Source: Oscillibacter sp. (lineage in GTDB: Bacteria > Bacillota > Clostridia > Oscillospirales > Oscillospiraceae). From it: DNA of 64,000 bases. Within the stretch, counting starts at the first letter, position 1; every line of letters starts with the position of its first letter. Shown in pieces: positions 1 to 9,720 of this stretch. Made by a program: the position numbers and the translations under genes. The notes under the pieces were generated by a model. It saw only the letters and a list, made by a program, of their open reading frames with translations. It was not told the DNA's origin and searched no databases. The DNA lies in assembly GCA_017526785.1 (NCBI GenBank), contig JAFXQV010000027.1, positions 62,001 to 126,000 on the forward strand, in the 5' to 3' direction.

Positions 1-1
1 G

Positions 2-871
2 GCGACATTCCCGATTGTCCTGAAAGCGGACGGGTTAGCGCTGGGGAAAGGCGTGCTGATTGCGCAAAATCTCCAAGAGGCGCGGGACGCCGTGCGGACA
101 CTCATGCAAGACCGCGTGTTCGGCGCGGCGGGGGATGAAATCGTCATAGAGGAGTTTCTGACGGGACCCGAAGTCAGCGTGCTGGCGTTCACGGACGGAA
201 AGACGATAGTCCCCATGATATCGTCCATGGACCATAAGCGCGTGGGCGACGGCGATACCGGGCTGAACACGGGCGGCATGGGGACAGTAGCCCCGAACCC
301 GTACTACACGCCGGAGATTGCACAAAGCTGTATGGACACGATTTTTCTGCCGACGCTGGACGCCATGCGGAAAGAGGGCTGTCCGTTCAAGGGCTGTCTG
401 TATTTCGGGCTCATGCTGACGCCCGGCGGCGCGAAGGTCATCGAGTACAACTGCCGTTTCGGAGACCCGGAAACGCAAGTCGTGTTACCGCTTCTGAAAA
501 CGGACTTGCTCACGATTATGCGGGCGGTCGAGAACGAAACGCTGTCGGAAATCTCCGTGGAGTGGTCGGAGGACTGCGCGGCATGCGTCATACTGGCGTC
601 GGGCGGGTACCCGGAGCGTTACGAGACCGGGAAGCCCATCACGTTCACGACGCCCCTGCCGTCGAATGTCACCTGCTACCACGCCGGAGACAAGGACAGT
701 CACGGACAGTTAGTGACATCCGGGGGGCGCGTACTGGGCTTGACGGCCGTCGCGCCGACGTTGCGGGAGGCCTTGCGCGACGCCTATCAGGCCGCGGACA
801 CAATATCTTTCGAGGGAAAGTATCTGCGCCACGACATCGGGCGGCGGGCGCTACAGGCCGGCATGCGCTGA
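2..871 (+). CDS. purD: Phosphoribosylamine-glycine ligase, 5' end cut off by window
   Basis: Catalyses ATP-dependent joining of glycine to 5-phosphoribosylamine (GAR synthetase), an early step of de novo purine synthesis in the cytoplasm. The open frame runs from the window edge; the first residues read PIVLKADGLALGKGV, the ATP-grasp segment of PurD that lies about a third of the way into the family's usual 420 or so residues, so the N-terminal part lies outside. The C-terminal ATP-grasp motif FGDPETQVVLP and the following C-terminal domain are intact. It is followed after about 70 bp by purL in the same direction, consistent with a purine operon. An ATG at 53 is internal and not a real start. 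Confidence 0.95.
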   Translation, partial: ATFPIVLKADGLALGKGVLIAQNLQEARDAVRTLMQDRVFGAAGDEIVIEEFLTGPEVSVLAFTDGKTIVPMISSMDHKRVGDGDTGLNTGGMGTVAPNPYYTPEIAQSCMDTIFLPTLDAMRKEGCPFKGCLYFGLMLTPGGAKVIEYNCRFGDPETQVVLPLLKTDLLTIMRAVENETLSEISVEWSEDCAACVILASGGYPERYETGKPITFTTPLPSNVTCYHAGDKDSHGQLVTSGGRVLGLTAVAPTLREALRDAYQAADTISFEGKYLRHDIGRRALQAGMR

Positions 872-944
872 ACGTGCAGACATTGTCCCTGTCCGGCGTT
901 TTGGACGGGCGCGGACGGTGATTAGCGAAGGGGGGAGATTGATT

Positions 945-3900
945 TTGGTAAGGCGGGTTTACGTAGAGAAAAAGGACGGGTTACGGCAGGAGGCGGAGAG
1001 CCTCTGCCGGGAACTGCAAAGCGTTCTGGGAATCAAGTCCCTGCTGGGCGTACGCGTCATTCACCGCTATGACGTGGAGGGGCTGGACGGGGCGACGTTT
1101 GACCGCGCCGTCCGGACGGTGTTTTCGGAGCCGCAAGTGGACGAGGCGTCGCTGGTTATGTCGCTGGACGCCAAACGCGCCGAAACGATATTTGCCGTGG
1201 AGGCGTTGCCGGGGCAGTTCGACCAACGGGCGGACTCGGCGGCGGCCTGTATCCAGTTAATGACGCGCGGGGCGCGTCCGGTGGTTCGTACGGCGGACAT
1301 CTACCGCCTTTCGGGCAATCTGAGCGCGGAGGACGTGGAGCGCGTCAAGCGGTACCTCATCAACCCCGTGGAGACGCGGGAGGCGTCAAGGGACGTGCCG
1401 GAGACCTTGCAGGCGGATTGGGAACCGCCCGCGATGGTCGAGACTGTGGACGGCTTCACGGCGCTGGACGACGCCGGACTGTCGGAACTTCTCAACCGCA
1501 TGGGGCTGGCCATGGACACGGACGACCTGAAATTTTTGCAGGCGCATTTCCGCGACGAGGAACGCCGCGACCCCACCGTGACGGAAATCCGCGTCGTTGA
1601 CACGTACTGGTCTGACCACTGCCGCCACACCACATTTTCGACGCGTATTGACGGCGTGGAAATCGTAAGCCCGGAGGTGCGGGCGGCGTACGAGCGGTAC
1701 CTGTCGGCGCGGAAAGAGGTCTACGGCGAACGCGAAGCCGTGCGGCCTCAAACGCTGATGGACATTGCCACGGTCGGCGCGAAAGTCCTAAAGCGCCGCG
1801 GGCTCCTCAGAAATCTGGACGAGAGCGAGGAAATCAACGCCTGTTCCGTACGCGTAACCGTTACCGTAGACGGCAAGCCGGAGGAATGGCTGTTGATGTT
1901 CAAGAACGAGACCCACAACCACCCCACGGAAATTGAGCCGTTCGGCGGCGCGGCGACCTGTATTGGGGGCTGTATCCGCGACCCGCTGTCGGGGCGGGCT
2001 TGGGTGTATCAGGCAATGCGCGTGACGGGTTGCGGAGACCCCCGCGTACCCGTCGGCGACACGCTCCCCGGCAAACTCCCACAGCGCAAGTTAGCGCAGA
2101 CGGCCGCCGCCGGGTACTCGTCGTACGGAAACCAAATCGGCCTTGCCACGGGGCTTGTCAGCGAAGTGTACCACCCCGGGTACGTGGCGAAGCATATGGA
2201 AATCGGGGCTGTCGTGGGCGCGGCTCCGGCGGCGAACGTCGTCCGGGAACGTCCCGCGCCGGGAGATGTCGTGATTCTGCTGGGCGGCCGGACAGGCCGT
2301 GACGGTATCGGCGGCGCGACGGGTTCCTCCAAGAGCCACAATCAGAAGTCCCTCACGACCATGGCCAGCGAAGTACAGAAGGGCAACGCGCCCGAGGAAC
2401 GCAAATTACAACGGCTCTTCCGTGACGCCTCCGTGACGCGCCTTATCAAGCGTTGCAACGATTTCGGGGCGGGCGGCGTGAGTGTGGCAATCGGGGAACT
2501 GGCGGACGGGCTGGAAATCAATCTGGACGCCGTACGCAAAAAGTACGAAGGCCTTGACGGCACAGAACTTGCCATTTCGGAGTCACAGGAGCGTATGGCG
2601 GTCGTCGTCGCGCCGGGAGACGTGGAAGCGTTCATCGAAGCGGCGGAGCGCGAAAATCTGGAAGCGTACCCCGTGGCGGAAGTCACGGAATCGCCGCGCA
2701 TGGTCATGAAGTGGCAGGGCGCGACAATCGTCGACCTGTCGCGGGCGTTCCTGAACACCAACGGCGCGGAGAAGCATATTATCGTGAAAGTCGCGGACAG
2801 CACAACGGACGTTGCGCCGATTCCCGGCACATTGCAGGATATGGCGGCAGATTTGCGCGTAGCGTCGCGGCGCGGACTGGCGGAGCGGTTCGATTCCACG
2901 GTAGGCGCGGGTTCCGTGCTGATGCCGTTCGGCGGCGTGGGGCAGAGAACCCCCGCGCAGGTCATGGCGGCGCTGTTCCCGGTTCTCCCCGGGCAGACCA
3001 CGGAGGATTGCAGCGTCATGTCGTGGGGGTTCGACCCGGAGAGCATGTCGGCGAACCCGTTCGACGGGGCGCGGAAAAGCGTCATTGTGTCGCTGGCGAA
3101 GCTGTGCGCGGCGGGCTGTGACTACCGCGACGCCTATCTGACGTTCCAAGAGTATTTCGAGAAGCTCAGGCAGGAGCCGACGCGCTGGGGCAAGCCGTTC
3201 GCGGCGTTGCTGGGCGCGCTGGAGGCGCAACTGGAGTTAGGCGTGGCGGCTATCGGCGGGAAAGACTCCATGTCGGGGTCATTCTTGGAAATGGACGTGC
3301 CGCCGACGCTGGTTTCCTTTGCCATTGCCCCGGCAAAGGCCGGAGATGTCCTGTCGCCGGAGTTCAAACGCGCCGGGAAAAAACACGGACATCCGGTGTA
3401 CCTGTTCGGGGCGGACGGCGGGGAGACCGTGGACTACGCCGCGCTCAAAGCGGCGTGGGACGCGTTCCACGCACTCTGTCAGGCCGGGAAGGTCAAAGCG
3501 GCGTGGGCGGTTGAGTACGGCGTTGCCGAGGCGGTCATGAAAATGTCGTTCGGCAACCGGGTCGGATTCTGCGCGGAGGAGGAAGCGGTATCGGCTGTGC
3601 CGTGGTACAGTCCCTGTCCGGGCGCGATTGTCGCCGAACTCGCGGAGGAAGTCGAACAGGGTACGCTCATCGGTGCCACGACACTGGAACCCGTCGTGGC
3701 TATCGGCGACGACCGGGTATCGGTTACGGAACTGCTGTCGCGGAATGAGGGCGTTTTAGAGGACGTGTACCCCAACCGCGCCGAAACCGAACAGACGTGG
3801 GCTCCGATTCTGACGGACACTGGCTCCCGCCCGAAACACGCGCCCAAAGTCGGCGTCGCGGTGCCGCGTGTCCTGATTCCGGTGTTCCCCGGCACCAATT

Positions 3901-4661
3901 GCGAGTACGACAGCGCCCGCGCCGTCATGGACGCCGGATTACAGGCGGAAATTTTCGTGATTAACAACCAGTCCGCGCGAGGCGTGGAGGAATCCGCGAA
4001 CCGCTTCGCGGCGAAAGTCGCGGGAAGCCAGATAATTTTCATTCCGGGCGGCTTCTCCGGCGGCGACGAGCCGGACGGCTCCGGGAAGTTCATCACGGCG
4101 TTTTTCCGCAATCCGGGCGTGTCGGACGCTGTCATGGAACTGCTCAAAGCGCGTGACGGACTGATATTAGGCGTTTGCAACGGCTTTCAGGCGCTCATCA
4201 AGCTCGGTCTCGTGCCGTACGGCGAAATCCGCGACATGTCCGCAGACTGCCCGACACTGAGTTACAACGTCATCGGGCGGCACCAGTCAAGGATTGTCCG
4301 CACGCGGGTTGCGTCGCGGCGTTCGCCGTGGCTGTCGCGTGTCCGGGAGGGCGACATTGTGAACGTGCCGATTTCCCACGGGGAAGGGCGCTTCCTGTGT
4401 CCCCATGACCTCTTGACGCAGTTGGGCGCGAATGGGCAGATTGCCACGCAGTATGTCGACCTGAAAGGCAACCCGTCCATGAACGTGGAGTACAACCCGA
4501 ACGGCTCTGTATGGGCGGTGGAGGGGCTTCTGTCGCCGGACGGGCGCGTGTTCGGCAAGATGGGACACTCGGAACGCATCGGCGCGGCGCTCTACCGGAA
4601 CGTCCCCGGCGATTACGACTTAGGTCTGTTCGATTCCGCAAAGGACTATTTCAACGTGTAA
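945..4661 (+). CDS. purL: Phosphoribosylformylglycinamidine synthase, single-chain clostridial type
   Basis: Converts FGAR, glutamine and ATP to FGAM in purine synthesis. At 1238 aa it is the large fused form: N-terminal and linker domains, two AIR-synthase-like halves, and a C-terminal class I glutamine amidotransferase domain (from about residue 970) with nucleophile Cys1078 in LGVCNGFQAL and a downstream HGEGRF histidine motif. The frame stays open to a GTG at 918, but I choose the TTG at 945 because a GGGGGAG ribosome binding site lies 8 nt upstream and the protein then begins MVRRVYVEKK as in clostridial homologues. It sits between purD and guaB, so IMP synthesis leads directly to the IMP dehydrogenase encoded next. 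Confidence 0.95.
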   Translation: MVRRVYVEKKDGLRQEAESLCRELQSVLGIKSLLGVRVIHRYDVEGLDGATFDRAVRTVFSEPQVDEASLVMSLDAKRAETIFAVEALPGQFDQRADSAAACIQLMTRGARPVVRTADIYRLSGNLSAEDVERVKRYLINPVETREASRDVPETLQADWEPPAMVETVDGFTALDDAGLSELLNRMGLAMDTDDLKFLQAHFRDEERRDPTVTEIRVVDTYWSDHCRHTTFSTRIDGVEIVSPEVRAAYERYLSARKEVYGEREAVRPQTLMDIATVGAKVLKRRGLLRNLDESEEINACSVRVTVTVDGKPEEWLLMFKNETHNHPTEIEPFGGAATCIGGCIRDPLSGRAWVYQAMRVTGCGDPRVPVGDTLPGKLPQRKLAQTAAAGYSSYGNQIGLATGLVSEVYHPGYVAKHMEIGAVVGAAPAANVVRERPAPGDVVILLGGRTGRDGIGGATGSSKSHNQKSLTTMASEVQKGNAPEERKLQRLFRDASVTRLIKRCNDFGAGGVSVAIGELADGLEINLDAVRKKYEGLDGTELAISESQERMAVVVAPGDVEAFIEAAERENLEAYPVAEVTESPRMVMKWQGATIVDLSRAFLNTNGAEKHIIVKVADSTTDVAPIPGTLQDMAADLRVASRRGLAERFDSTVGAGSVLMPFGGVGQRTPAQVMAALFPVLPGQTTEDCSVMSWGFDPESMSANPFDGARKSVIVSLAKLCAAGCDYRDAYLTFQEYFEKLRQEPTRWGKPFAALLGALEAQLELGVAAIGGKDSMSGSFLEMDVPPTLVSFAIAPAKAGDVLSPEFKRAGKKHGHPVYLFGADGGETVDYAALKAAWDAFHALCQAGKVKAAWAVEYGVAEAVMKMSFGNRVGFCAEEEAVSAVPWYSPCPGAIVAELAEEVEQGTLIGATTLEPVVAIGDDRVSVTELLSRNEGVLEDVYPNRAETEQTWAPILTDTGSRPKHAPKVGVAVPRVLIPVFPGTNCEYDSARAVMDAGLQAEIFVINNQSARGVEESANRFAAKVAGSQIIFIPGGFSGGDEPDGSGKFITAFFRNPGVSDAVMELLKARDGLILGVCNGFQALIKLGLVPYGEIRDMSADCPTLSYNVIGRHQSRIVRTRVASRRSPWLSRVREGDIVNVPISHGEGRFLCPHDLLTQLGANGQIATQYVDLKGNPSMNVEYNPNGSVWAVEGLLSPDGRVFGKMGHSERIGAALYRNVPGDYDLGLFDSAKDYFNV

Positions 4662-4694
4662 AGCAACATCTGTCTGAAGAAATGGAGGCGCGAC

Positions 4695-6200
4695 ATGGCA
4701 TACTTTTTCCCGGAACCGTCCCGCACGTTCAGCGAGTATCTGCTTGTTCCCGGCTACTCCTCTTCGGAGTGCGTACCGGCAAACGTATCGTTAAAGACCC
4801 CGGTCGTGAAGTTCCGCCGGGGCGAGGCGTCCCCCCTGACCATGAATGTCCCCATGGTGTCCGCGGTCATGCAGGCGGTCTCCGGGGAAAAAATGGGGGT
4901 CGCGCTGGCCAAAGAGGGCGGTATCGCCTTTATCTACGTCTCGCAGCCTATCGCCGAACAGGCCGACATGGTGCGGCGCGTCAAGCGCACGAAAGCGGGC
5001 TTTGTCGTCAGCGCGTCCAATCTGAAAGTTGACGACACCCTGTCGGACGTGCTGGCCTTGAAGGCGCGTACAGGCTATTCCACGATGGCGGTCACGGAGG
5101 ATGGCACCGGAACCGGAAAACTTCTGGGACTGGTCACGAGCCGGGATTACCGCGTCAGCCGGATGTCGCCGGACACCAAAGTGTCCGATTTCATGACGCC
5201 CGTCGGCAAACTCGTCACGGCAAAGTCGGGCGTGACGCTCAGCGAGGCCAACGACATTCTGTGGAAACACAAGTTGAACGCCCTGCCGATTGTCACGCCG
5301 GAAGGGTATCTGGATTCGTTCGTGTTCCGCAAGGACTACGACTCCCACAAGGAAAACCCGCTGGAACTGCTGGACAATAAAAAGCGTTACGTGGTCGGCG
5401 CGGGTATCAACACGCGTGACTATGAAGAGCGCGTCCCGGCACTCGTGGAAGCGGGCGTCGATGTGCTGGTCATTGATTCGTCGGAGGGCTTTTCGGAGTG
5501 GCAGTCGCGGACGCTCTCTTGGATTCGCTCCCGCTACGGCGACAGGGTGAAAGTCGGCGCGGGCAACGTCGTCGACGGCGACGGGTTCCGCTTCCTTGCC
5601 GACGCGGGCGCGGACTTCGTGAAAATCGGTATCGGCGGCGGCTCCATCTGTATCACCCGCGAAACAAAGGGTATCGGGCGCGGACAGGCCACGGCCGTTA
5701 TCGACACCGCCCGGACGCGTGACGCCTATTTCGAGGAAACCGGGGTCTACGTCCCGCTCTGCGCCGACGGCGGCATTGTGCAGGACTACCACATCACGCT
5801 GGCGCTTGCCATGGGCGCGGACTTCTGTATGCTGGGGCGCTACTTCTCCCGGTTCGACGAGTCGCCGAGTAACAAAATCCTCATGGGCGGAAGCTACATG
5901 AAGGAATACTGGGGCGAGGGAAGCGCCCGCGCCCGTAACTGGCAACGCTACGACTTGGGCGGCGCGTCGAAATTGAGCTTTGAAGAAGGCGTCGATTCCT
6001 ATGTGCCGTATGCGGGGGCGCTGTCGGACGGCATGGCGTCCACGCTGGCCAAAATCCGCTCTACAATGTGCAACTGCGGCGCGCTGACCATCCCCGAACT
6101 CCGCGAGAAGGCCAAACTGACGCTTGTTTCGTCGGTGTCGATTGTCGAGGGCGGCGCGCACGACGTTCTCTTGAAGGACACCACCAACGGCGGCAAATAA
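4695..6200 (+). CDS. guaB: IMP dehydrogenase
   Basis: Oxidises IMP to XMP with NAD+, the first committed step to GMP. The 501-aa product has the TIM-barrel catalytic domain split by a CBS pair (about residues 95-225); the active-site loop reads [13 protein letters not shown] with catalytic Cys319, and the flap and [10 protein letters not shown] phosphate-binding segment are intact. ATG 4695 has GGAGG 7 nt upstream and lies 33 bp after purL, so cotranscription is likely. The last 17 codons are included in a 52-bp sequence repeated perfectly 646 bp downstream beyond a toxin-antitoxin cassette; the natural terminator now sits behind the second copy. Confidence 0.96.
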   Translation: MAYFFPEPSRTFSEYLLVPGYSSSECVPANVSLKTPVVKFRRGEASPLTMNVPMVSAVMQAVSGEKMGVALAKEGGIAFIYVSQPIAEQADMVRRVKRTKAGFVVSASNLKVDDTLSDVLALKARTGYSTMAVTEDGTGTGKLLGLVTSRDYRVSRMSPDTKVSDFMTPVGKLVTAKSGVTLSEANDILWKHKLNALPIVTPEGYLDSFVFRKDYDSHKENPLELLDNKKRYVVGAGINTRDYEERVPALVEAGVDVLVIDSSEGFSEWQSRTLSWIRSRYGDRVKVGAGNVVDGDGFRFLADAGADFVKIGIGGGSICITRETKGIGRGQATAVIDTARTRDAYFEETGVYVPLCADGGIVQDYHITLALAMGADFCMLGRYFSRFDESPSNKILMGGSYMKEYWGEGSARARNWQRYDLGGASKLSFEEGVDSYVPYAGALSDGMASTLAKIRSTMCNCGALTIPELREKAKLTLVSSVSIVEGGAHDVLLKDTTNGGK

Positions 6201-6201
6201 C
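6150..6201 (+). repeat. 52-bp direct repeat, left copy (guaB 3' end)
   Basis: Positions 6150-6201 are identical base for base to 6796-6847 (offset 646). This copy encodes the GuaB C-terminus ending [13 protein letters not shown] and its TAA stop plus one base. The first mismatch on each side is immediate (6149/6795 and 6202/6848), so the repeat ends are sharp. The two copies bracket the 594-bp toxin-antitoxin cassette, as attachment-site or recombination duplications bracket integrated elements. Confidence 0.97.
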
Positions 6202-6205
6202 GCCC

Positions 6206-6247
6206 TTGCAATCTCCCTGAATATGTGATAGAATCACGCAAAATCAC
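6206..6247 (+). promoter_or_regulatory. Toxin-antitoxin promoter with overlapping palindromic operator
   Basis: TTGCAA at 6206-6211 and TAGAAT at 6229-6234 are separated by exactly 17 bp. A palindrome GTGAT-AGA-ATCAC at 6225-6237 covers the -10 box and a further ATCAC half-site lies at 6243-6247. A palindrome on the -10 is what an autoregulating RelB-type antitoxin would bind. The promoter starts five bases after the duplicated guaB end, so it belongs to the inserted cassette. Confidence 0.75.
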
Positions 6248-6263
6248 ATTTCAGGAGGCCGAT

Positions 6264-6536
6264 ATGAACACTTACAGTATCCAAATAGACCCCACTTTGG
6301 CACGGGAAGCGCAGACTGTCTTACAAGATTTAGGCACAAATCTGTCTGACGCCGTAAGTTTGTTTCTCCGGCAGACAGTCCGAAATCACGCGATTCCGTT
6401 TCCCGCAGACGACCCGACACGATTTACCGAGGCGGAACTGATGGCAAAACATCAGCGCGGCATTGAGGCGATAGAGGCCGGACACGGTATTCACGTCACT
6501 ATGGAACAGTTGGAGGCTATGGCGGACGATGTATGA
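6264..6536 (+). CDS. RelB/DinJ-family antitoxin
   Basis: A 90-aa protein with an N-terminal ribbon-helix-helix segment (TYSIQIDPTLAREAQTVL) followed by the LGTNLSDAVSLFLRQ helix typical of RelB/DinJ antitoxins, and a charged C-terminal tail that would wrap the toxin. By family knowledge it neutralises the cognate mRNase and, with it, represses the operon. ATG 6264 is preceded by AGGAGG at 6-8 nt; an in-frame GTG at 6225 lies in the promoter -10 and is rejected. It overlaps the toxin start by 8 bp, a common arrangement that ties toxin translation to antitoxin translation. Base composition is clearly more AT-rich than guaB, supporting acquisition by transfer. Confidence 0.88.
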   Translation: MNTYSIQIDPTLAREAQTVLQDLGTNLSDAVSLFLRQTVRNHAIPFPADDPTRFTEAELMAKHQRGIEAIEAGHGIHVTMEQLEAMADDV

Positions 6537-6789
6537 CCTGACATTTTCGCCGGAAGCGTGGGAGGATTATCTGTACTGGCAGACGCAGGACAAAAAAACG
6601 CTGAAACGAATCAACCTTTTGATTCAAAGTATCCAGCGGGACGGGCTTTCCGGTGGACTGGGAAAACCGGAAGCCTTGCGGCACAAAGACGGATGGAGCC
6701 GCAGAATTGACGAAAAGAACCGCCTTTTGTACGTGGAAAGAGGTAATAGCGTCTATATTACGTCATTTCGCGGACATTATGACGACTGA
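6529..6789 (+). CDS. YoeB/Txe-family mRNA endonuclease toxin
   Basis: An 86-aa RelE-superfamily toxin of the YoeB/Txe branch. The diagnostic run is GGLGKPEALRHKDGWSRRI followed by NRLLYVERGNSVYITSFRGHY: the GKPE-L, WSRRI and C-terminal catalytic His-Tyr (HY, residues 83-84) motifs are all present, so it should be active. YoeB toxins cleave mRNA at the ribosomal A site, causing growth arrest when the antitoxin is degraded. It is translated from an ATG inside the antitoxin 3' end. It ends 6 bp before the right-hand 52-bp guaB repeat, so the cassette carries essentially nothing except promoter, antitoxin and toxin. Confidence 0.9.
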   Translation: MYDLTFSPEAWEDYLYWQTQDKKTLKRINLLIQSIQRDGLSGGLGKPEALRHKDGWSRRIDEKNRLLYVERGNSVYITSFRGHYDD

Positions 6790-6795
6790 CGGACA

Positions 6796-6847
6796 GGCGG
6801 CGCGCACGACGTTCTCTTGAAGGACACCACCAACGGCGGCAAATAAC
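6796..6847 (+). repeat. 52-bp direct repeat, right copy
   Basis: Perfect copy of 6150-6201 without upstream coding context, so it is a non-coding remnant of the guaB 3' end. It is followed by a good terminator, which suggests this copy is the original guaB end and the left copy was regenerated when the cassette was inserted. Confidence 0.97.
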
Positions 6848-6866
6848 AGGCAACTATCACGGCGGG

Positions 6867-6898
6867 ACAGTTCCGGATTTCTCCGGGGCTGTTCGCTT
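6867..6898 (+). terminator. Rho-independent terminator (ancestral guaB terminator)
   Basis: ACAGTTCCGGA (6867-6877) pairs with TCCGGGGCTGT (6882-6892) around a TTTC loop with G-T pairs, followed by TCGCTTTTT. It now ends both the guaB and toxin-antitoxin transcripts. Confidence 0.75.
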
Positions 6899-6979
6899 TT
6901 TGCCAAAATCCGGGAAGCCCGTGGAAAATTCCGGCAAGCCCCCGCCGCCAAAAGTCCGCCGACGTTCCGCGAAAAGATA

Positions 6980-7008
6980 TTGATTTTCCGGGAAAGTTTC
7001 GGTATAAT
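6980..7008 (+). promoter_or_regulatory. ppdK promoter
   Basis: TTGATT (6980-6985), 17-bp spacer, perfect TATAAT (7003-7008), about 70 bp before the ppdK start codon. Confidence 0.8.
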
Positions 7009-7076
7009 AGGGTCACTTTCTCTAAAGAGGAAGTCTGCCGACACATCCGGCGGAAGAACTAAGGGAGGAATCGAAC

Positions 7077-9710
7077 ATGGGGAAGAAATACTGCTACCTG
7101 TTCACTGAGGGAAACGCCGACATGCGCAAACTGCTGGGCGGCAAGGGTGCCAACCTCGCGGAGATGACCAATATCGGAATGCCGGTGCCGCAAGGTTTCA
7201 CTATCACCACGGAGGCCTGCACGCAGTATTACGAAGACGGACGCCGCGTCAACGATGCCATTACCGCCGAAATCATGGAGTACGTCGGCAAAATGGAGGA
7301 AATCACCGGCAAGACGTTCGGCGATACGACGAATCCTCTTCTGGTGTCGGTACGCTCCGGCGCGCGCGCCTCCATGCCCGGCATGATGGACACTATCCTG
7401 AATCTGGGGCTCAATGAACAGGTCGTGGAGGTGCTGGCGAAGAAGTCCGGGAATCCCCGCTGGGCTTGGGACTGCTACCGCCGTTTCATCCAGATGTATT
7501 CCGATGTCGTCATGGAAGTGGGCAAGAAGTATTTCGAGCAACTCATTGACGAGATGAAGGAAAAGAAGGGCGTCAAGCAGGATGTCGAGCTGACCGCCGA
7601 CGACCTCAAGGAACTGGCCACGCAGTTCAAGGCCGAGTACAAGGCCAAAATCGGCGAGGACTTCCCGTCCGACCCGAAGGAGCAGTTAATGGGCGCTGTC
7701 CGCGCGGTGTTCCGCTCTTGGGACAACCCCCGCGCCAACGTCTACCGCATGGACAACGATATCCCCTACTCTTGGGGTACCGCCGTCAACGTGCAGTCCA
7801 TGGCGTTCGGCAACATGGGCGACGACTGCGGCACGGGCGTCGCGTTCACGCGCAACCCCGCCACGGGTGAAAAAAAGCTCTTCGGCGAGTTCCTCACCAA
7901 CGCGCAGGGCGAGGACGTGGTAGCGGGCGTCCGCACCCCCATGCCCATCAGCGAAATGGAGCAGAAATTTCCCGAGGCGTTCGCGCAGTTCAAGGAAGTC
8001 TGCGAGCGTCTCGAAAAGCACTACCGCGACATGCAGGACATGGAATTTACGGTAGAACACGGCAAGCTGTATATGTTGCAGACGCGCAACGGCAAGCGTA
8101 CGCCCGCCGCCGCGCTGAAAATCGCCTGCGACCTTGTCGACGAGGGCATGATTGACCGTCAGAAGGCCGTGACGATGATTGAGCCGCGTTCTCTTGACGC
8201 CCTGTTACACCCGCAGTTCGACCCCGAAGTGCTGAAAAAGGTACAGCCCGTCGCCAAGGCGCTGGGCGCTTCCCCGGGAGCCGCCAGCGGCAAGATTGTC
8301 TTCACCGCCGAGGACGCCAAGGAATGGGCGGGGCGCGGCGAACAGGTCGTGTTGGTGCGTCTGGAGACCTCCCCCGAGGACATCGAGGGCATGAAGTCCG
8401 CCGAGGGCGTGCTGACGGTGCGCGGCGGCATGACCTCCCACGCGGCGGTCGTGGCGCGCGGCATGGGGCGCTGTTGCGTGTCCGGCTGCGGAGCCATTAC
8501 CATGGACGAGGCCAACAAGCAGTTTACGCTCGCCGGAAAGACCTATCACGAGGGCGACTGGATTTCCCTTGACGGCTCCACGGGCAACGTCTACGACGGC
8601 GCGATTCCGACCGTTGACGCCAACATCGGCGGCGAGTTCGGGCGCGTCATGGCGTGGGCTGACCACTTCCGCCGCCTGAAAGTCCGCGCCAACGCCGACA
8701 ACCCCCACGACGCCGCGCAGGCGCGCAAATTCGGCGCGGAGGGCGTGGGGCTGTGCCGCACCGAACACATGTTCTTCGGCGGCGACCGCATTACCGCCAT
8801 GCGGGAAATGATTTGCTCCAACACCAAGGAAGAGCGCGAAAAGGCGCTTGCCAAACTCGAACCCATGCAGCAGAGCGACTTCGAGGGCATTTACGAGGCC
8901 ATGGAAGACCACTCCGTGACGATTCGCTTCCTTGACCCGCCCCTGCACGAGTTTGTCCCCACCGATGAGGAGGAAATCGCCTTCATGGCCAAGGACATGG
9001 GCAAGAGCGTCGAGGACATCAAGGCCGTCATCGCCTCCCTGCACGAGTTCAACCCCATGATGGGTCACCGCGGGTGCCGTCTGGCGATTACCTACCCGGA
9101 AATTGCCGTCATGCAGACCCGCGCCGTCATCAAGGCCGCGCTGGCCGTCCACGAACGCCACCCCGCTTGGAGCATGGTACCCGAAATCATGATTCCGCTC
9201 GTCGGCGACGTGAAAGAGTTGAAGTACGTCAAGGGCATTGTCTGCGAGACCGCGGACAAGCTCATCGCCGAATCCGGAACCGATTTGAAGTACCGCGTCG
9301 GCACCATGATTGAGATTCCGCGCGCCGCGCTGACCGCCGACCAGATTGCCAAAGAGGCCGACTTCTTCTCCTTCGGCACCAACGACCTGACCCAAATGAC
9401 GCTGGGCTTCTCCCGCGACGACGCCGGGAAGTTCCTCCCGTCCTACTACGAGAAGAAAATCTACGAGTTCGACCCGTTCGCCCGCCTCGACCAGACCGGC
9501 GTCGGCAAACTCATCGAGATGGCCGCCCGTCTGGGGCGCGACACCAACCCCCAAATTCACATGGGCGTCTGCGGCGAACACGGCGGCGACCCGTCGTCCA
9601 TTGAGTTCTGCCACCGCGCCAATCTGGATTATGTTTCCTGCTCTCCGTTCCGCGTGCCGATTGCGCGTCTGGCCGCCGCGCAGGCCGCCATTGCCCACCT
9701 GAGAAAGTAA
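7077..9710 (+). CDS. ppdK: Pyruvate, phosphate dikinase
   Basis: Interconverts pyruvate + ATP + Pi and PEP + AMP + PPi; in anaerobes it acts in PPi-linked glycolysis or gluconeogenesis in the cytoplasm. The 877-aa protein has the full family length: N-terminal ATP-grasp domain (GGKGANLAEM near residue 22; RSGARASMPGMMDTILNLG near 86), the swivelling phosphohistidine domain with GGMTSHAAVVARGMG and catalytic His455, and the C-terminal PEP/pyruvate TIM barrel with GVGLCRTEHMFF, MIEIPRAAL and GVCGEHGGDP motifs. ATG 7077 has AGGGAGGA 7 nt upstream and its own promoter. It appears monocistronic. PEP balance links it to the PTS genes at the other end of the window. Confidence 0.97.
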   Translation: MGKKYCYLFTEGNADMRKLLGGKGANLAEMTNIGMPVPQGFTITTEACTQYYEDGRRVNDAITAEIMEYVGKMEEITGKTFGDTTNPLLVSVRSGARASMPGMMDTILNLGLNEQVVEVLAKKSGNPRWAWDCYRRFIQMYSDVVMEVGKKYFEQLIDEMKEKKGVKQDVELTADDLKELATQFKAEYKAKIGEDFPSDPKEQLMGAVRAVFRSWDNPRANVYRMDNDIPYSWGTAVNVQSMAFGNMGDDCGTGVAFTRNPATGEKKLFGEFLTNAQGEDVVAGVRTPMPISEMEQKFPEAFAQFKEVCERLEKHYRDMQDMEFTVEHGKLYMLQTRNGKRTPAAALKIACDLVDEGMIDRQKAVTMIEPRSLDALLHPQFDPEVLKKVQPVAKALGASPGAASGKIVFTAEDAKEWAGRGEQVVLVRLETSPEDIEGMKSAEGVLTVRGGMTSHAAVVARGMGRCCVSGCGAITMDEANKQFTLAGKTYHEGDWISLDGSTGNVYDGAIPTVDANIGGEFGRVMAWADHFRRLKVRANADNPHDAAQARKFGAEGVGLCRTEHMFFGGDRITAMREMICSNTKEEREKALAKLEPMQQSDFEGIYEAMEDHSVTIRFLDPPLHEFVPTDEEEIAFMAKDMGKSVEDIKAVIASLHEFNPMMGHRGCRLAITYPEIAVMQTRAVIKAALAVHERHPAWSMVPEIMIPLVGDVKELKYVKGIVCETADKLIAESGTDLKYRVGTMIEIPRAALTADQIAKEADFFSFGTNDLTQMTLGFSRDDAGKFLPSYYEKKIYEFDPFARLDQTGVGKLIEMAARLGRDTNPQIHMGVCGEHGGDPSSIEFCHRANLDYVSCSPFRVPIARLAAAQAAIAHLRK

Positions 9711-9720
9711 CTCCCACAAC

